From CAYGWP01 sp964353455 (GTDB taxonomy: Bacteria > Planctomycetota > Phycisphaerae > FEN-1346), in the NCBI GenBank assembly GCA_964353455.1, contig CAYGWP010000428.1, positions 1 to 14,400 of the forward strand: 14,400 nucleotides of DNA, in the 5' to 3' direction. Positions within the stretch are counted from its first letter, which is position 1, and the number at the start of each line of letters is the position of its first letter. A program made the translations under genes and the position numbers. Below are positions 12,905 through 14,400 of this stretch, in pieces. The notes below the pieces were generated by a model, which was not told the DNA's origin, did not search any database, and saw nothing but the letters and a program-made list of their open reading frames with translations.

Positions 12905-13210
12905 CTAAACGGTCTTCTGACCGACGAACAGGCCGCAATGGCACTTGCCCGTCTCGGCTATCTCGGCCTCGTGCGTGACGCACGGGCACACGTTGTTCTT
13001 GTCCGTCTCCGGGTTGCCGGTGACGATGCGGCAGGGGCAGTAGAAGTCGCCCGACTTCGCCTTACGCCGAACGAGGCCCTCGATCAGGGCCGCCACGATC
13101 CGCTCGTCGGGATTCAGGAGGCAGGCGGACTCGGCCGCATGCTTGCGGACGCGCTCGGCGATTTCCTTCCGCCAAGCCTCGATGTCGCCGTCGCCGCCGG
13201 CCCTGGTCAT
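12905..13210 (-). CDS. Ferredoxin-thioredoxin reductase catalytic (beta) chain
   Basis: 101 residues from ATG 13210. A TTG further upstream is unlikely. The cysteine pattern is diagnostic: CPC (58-60), CPC with following His80 (75-80) and CHC (90-92), which in FTR bind a [4Fe-4S] cluster next to the redox-active disulfide. The enzyme reduces thioredoxin with electrons from reduced ferredoxin. No variable alpha chain is next to it, as in many non-photosynthetic bacteria and archaea. Thioredoxin follows as its likely substrate. A good promoter lies 42 bases upstream. Confidence 0.93.
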   Translation of the reverse strand: MTRAGGDGDIEAWRKEIAERVRKHAAESACLLNPDERIVAALIEGLVRRKAKSGDFYCPCRIVTGNPETDKNNVCPCVTHEAEIAETGKCHCGLFVGQKTV

Positions 13211-13251
13211 GGTCCGCTTTTCTATTGCCTCGCAGCGCCCTTCCAAAACCG

Positions 13252-13281
13252 ATTATAGCCCGCCCTTGCGCAGAGGGTCAA
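13252..13281 (-). promoter_or_regulatory. Predicted sigma-70 promoter of FTR-trxA
   Basis: On the minus strand TTGACC (13276-13281), an 18-base spacer and a perfect TATAAT (13252-13257) lie 42 bases before ATG 13210. Confidence 0.65.
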
Positions 13282-13360
13282 AGCAAAACTGGAAATCGGT
13301 CGGAGTCTCCTGCCGCTTGCTTTGAACGCTGAGGGCGCAGCCATGAAGGCCCCTTTGAAC

Positions 13361-13437
13361 ATGGGGAGAACGCGGAGACGGAGTACGACAGGCTTGTTTT
13401 TCTCGGCGTTCTCAGCGGCCTCCGCGTTAAAACGAAA
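13361..13437. repeat. Inverted-repeat element AACGCGGAG / CTCCGCGTT
   Basis: Nine-base perfect arms (13369-13377 and 13420-13428) enclose about 42 bases containing TTCTCGGCGTTCTCAG. The wording resembles the degenerate TCCGCGTTCC repeats at about 6000-6020. It lies between the FTR promoter and the mtnA-like remnant and encodes nothing. Confidence 0.5.
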
Positions 13438-13439
13438 CT

Positions 13440-13628
13440 TTAGCGAACTACCAACACGGCGGCGATTCTGGCCTGGTCAGCGGGCTGAATGAGGCCGCGC
13501 TCGGTGATGATGCCGACGATCAACTCGGCGAGGGGCACGTCGAAGGCGGGGCAATATGTCTTCGTCCGGTCGGGCCCGGCCGCCAAATCAATCTCATACT
13601 TATCCGCGTAGCCGACGAAATCGATGTC
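13440..13628 (-). pseudogene. 3' remnant resembling methylthioribose-1-phosphate isomerase (MtnA / eIF2B-like)
   Basis: About 62 codons read YADKYEIDLAAGPDRT, then CPAFDVPLAELIVGIITERG and a short tail to a TAA stop. The PAFDV..AELI.GIITE.G pattern is the typical C-terminus of MtnA, which isomerises 5-methylthioribose 1-phosphate in methionine salvage. The rest of the gene (normally about 340 residues) is absent. Upstream of about 13628 the DNA belongs to the DUF5615 gene in another frame. The remnant has no start or ribosome site, so it is a truncated gene. Assignment rests on one recognisable motif. Confidence 0.6.
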
Positions 13629-13959
13629 GGCCGACCTCGACCACAATGAAAGCCTTGCACAGTTCATCCTCTGAATGGGACGCGAGCACTTCCTGGAGTT
13701 CGGCGTGAACGGCGTCAAGAGTTCCTGGCGAAACGCGCAGGTAGATGACGCCCGCCCCGAGATTCCGGACAAAGACAAGTCCTCCGAAGTCCCGGTCGCG
13801 CGTTATGAGGATGCGCCGCTGCTTCGACGCGACGGCGAGAATCTCGGAATCCACGGCCCCTGCAAGGCCGGCTTCTGATGCGGTGACCACATCGTGCCCG
13901 ACTTGCCGCAGGGCGCGAACCGTCGCAGCATAGACATCCTGGTCGAGTAGGAATCTCAC
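13600..13959 (-). CDS. DUF5615 (Mut7-C/PIN-like) toxin-type protein
   Basis: 119 residues. MRFLLDQDVY at the start, a middle DSEIL (37-41) and ILITRDRDFGGL (50-61) give the clustered acidic residues of PIN-like nucleases (Asp6, Asp8, Asp37, Asp55, Asp57). The start codon is GTG at 13959 and overlaps the DUF433 stop as GTGA, implying coupled translation. DUF433/DUF5615 is a recognised toxin-antitoxin-like pair with the PIN-like member as the presumed ribonuclease. The last codons run into the mtnA-like remnant, so the natural C-terminus may be slightly changed. The core domain is complete. Confidence 0.9.
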   Translation of the reverse strand: MRFLLDQDVYAATVRALRQVGHDVVTASEAGLAGAVDSEILAVASKQRRILITRDRDFGGLVFVRNLGAGVIYLRVSPGTLDAVHAELQEVLASHSEDELCKAFIVVEVGRHRFRRLRG

Positions 13960-14186
13960 GGCGTGGTTGCGATGTGCAGGTCCTCGGCGCCCAGCACCTC
14001 AATGGCGTAGCGGACGCACGCGCGGATGTCTTCCGCCTCCAAGTCAGGGTAGTAGTCGCGGATTATGTCCTGGAATGGAAGGCCTTGGCTGACGAGTTCC
14101 AGGACGTTGACCACGGGGATTCTTGTCCCTGCCACGCAGGGTTTGCCGAAATGAATCTGCGGGTTGACTTCGATGCGTTCCGCCAT
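13956..14186 (-). CDS. DUF433 protein, antitoxin-type DNA-binding partner
   Basis: 76 residues, the standard DUF433 length. The family signature is obvious: ERIEVNPQIHFGKPCVAGTR, IPVVNVLELVSQGLPFQDII and DYYPDLEAEDIRACVRYA, a helix-turn-helix-like fold. It likely binds the DUF5615 protein and its own promoter. GGGGT about seven bases before ATG 14186 serves as ribosome site. A near-consensus promoter with a 16-base perfect palindrome over its -35 box (14222-14250) fits autorepression. Confidence 0.92.
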   Translation of the reverse strand: MAERIEVNPQIHFGKPCVAGTRIPVVNVLELVSQGLPFQDIIRDYYPDLEAEDIRACVRYAIEVLGAEDLHIATTP

Positions 14187-14221
14187 ATCGAGACCCCTGA
14201 GATAATTTGCGTCCGTATCAA

Positions 14222-14250
14222 AGTATAATGCACTTTGACGACGTCGTCAA
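14222..14250 (-). promoter_or_regulatory. DUF433/DUF5615 promoter overlapped by a 16-base palindrome
   Basis: On the minus strand TTGACG (14245-14250), a 17-base spacer and TATACT (14222-14227) form a strong promoter. The palindrome TTGACGACGTCGTCAA covers 14235-14250, including the whole -35 box, so a dimeric repressor bound there would block RNA polymerase. Upstream, AACCAAAACCGG is repeated twice in tandem (14249-14272). Confidence 0.7.
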
Positions 14251-14279
14251 CCAAAACCGGAACCAAAACCGGAATCGTT

Positions 14280-14400
14280 TCACTGCGGAGTCCAGATGCC
14301 GCGGCCGTGGCGGCGGGCATCGTCCTCGAGCAACAGGAATTCATTGTGATACATGTAGGGCTGGTCTTGATCGACCCGCACCATGCCTTCCTGAACAAGG
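14280..14400 (-). CDS. Thermonuclease (SNase-like) domain protein, C-terminal fragment
   Basis: Thirty-nine residues precede the stop: LVQEGMVRVDQDQPYMYH, then EFLLLEDDARRHGRGIW. The G(M)V..V...Y..EF..LE..AR..GRGIW pattern is the C-terminal helix of staphylococcal-nuclease-like domains, where ARR.G.GIW is typical. The active-site part lies outside the window. Role could be an extracellular or envelope nuclease, but signal sequence and catalytic residues cannot be seen here. Confidence 0.7.
   Translation of the reverse strand, partial: LVQEGMVRVDQDQPYMYHNEFLLLEDDARRHGRGIWTPQ

Overview
The window is about 14.4 kb of GC-rich bacterial chromosome. Protein families and repeat style suggest a Planctomycetota-like or related environmental bacterium. 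The pointers are a bacterial NrpR next to a glutamate dehydrogenase, a ferredoxin-thioredoxin reductase chain, a Gfo/Idh/MocA oxidoreductase of a type common in that phylum, and many short palindromic and 7-bp tandem repeats in and between genes. The taxonomic call is an inference of moderate confidence. No rRNA, tRNA or CRISPR array was seen.

Layout. Positions 1-2623 (minus): a Gfo/Idh/MocA oxidoreductase, which carries an in-frame palindromic repeat, then a class-III aminotransferase that runs off the left edge. Positions 2624-3090: non-coding, with repeat arrays. Positions 3091-5137 (minus): a small antitoxin-like gene, the 3' end of a PIN-domain gene, and a visibly AT-richer two-gene cassette of a ThsB/DUF1863-like TIR protein and a class-III nucleotidyl cyclase with a long unassigned C-terminal domain. 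Positions 5138-6534: about 1.4 kb without a credible gene, holding the cassette promoter and leader, 7-bp repeats, palindromes and an A-tract array phased at about 10.5 bp between two copies of a 33-nt palindrome. Positions 6535-8949 (minus): gdhA then nrpR, closed by a clear terminator. Positions 9242-11625 (plus): nfnA-nfnB, divergent from gdhA. Positions 11622-12331 (minus): an MNT/HEPN pair. Positions 12505-13210 (minus): ferredoxin-thioredoxin reductase and thioredoxin. Positions 13440-14186 (minus): a DUF433/DUF5615 toxin-antitoxin pair lying against a remnant that looks like mtnA. Positions 14280-14400 (minus): the 3' end of a thermonuclease-like gene.

How the genes work together. The centre (6535-11625) reads as a nitrogen and redox block: NrpR is a 2-oxoglutarate-responsive repressor in archaea, GDH assimilates ammonium with NADPH, and Nfn supplies NADPH from NADH and reduced ferredoxin. 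Ferredoxin also links to the thioredoxin/FTR unit further right.

The most notable system is the TIR + cyclase cassette (3493-5137). Its parts match the logic of Pycsar anti-phage signalling (cyclic nucleotide synthase plus TIR NADase). It differs in three ways: the TIR protein has no cyclic-nucleotide-binding domain, the TIR gene comes first, and the cyclase has about 195 extra C-terminal residues. It also sits where a PIN toxin gene has lost its 5' part, as expected of a mobile defence cassette.
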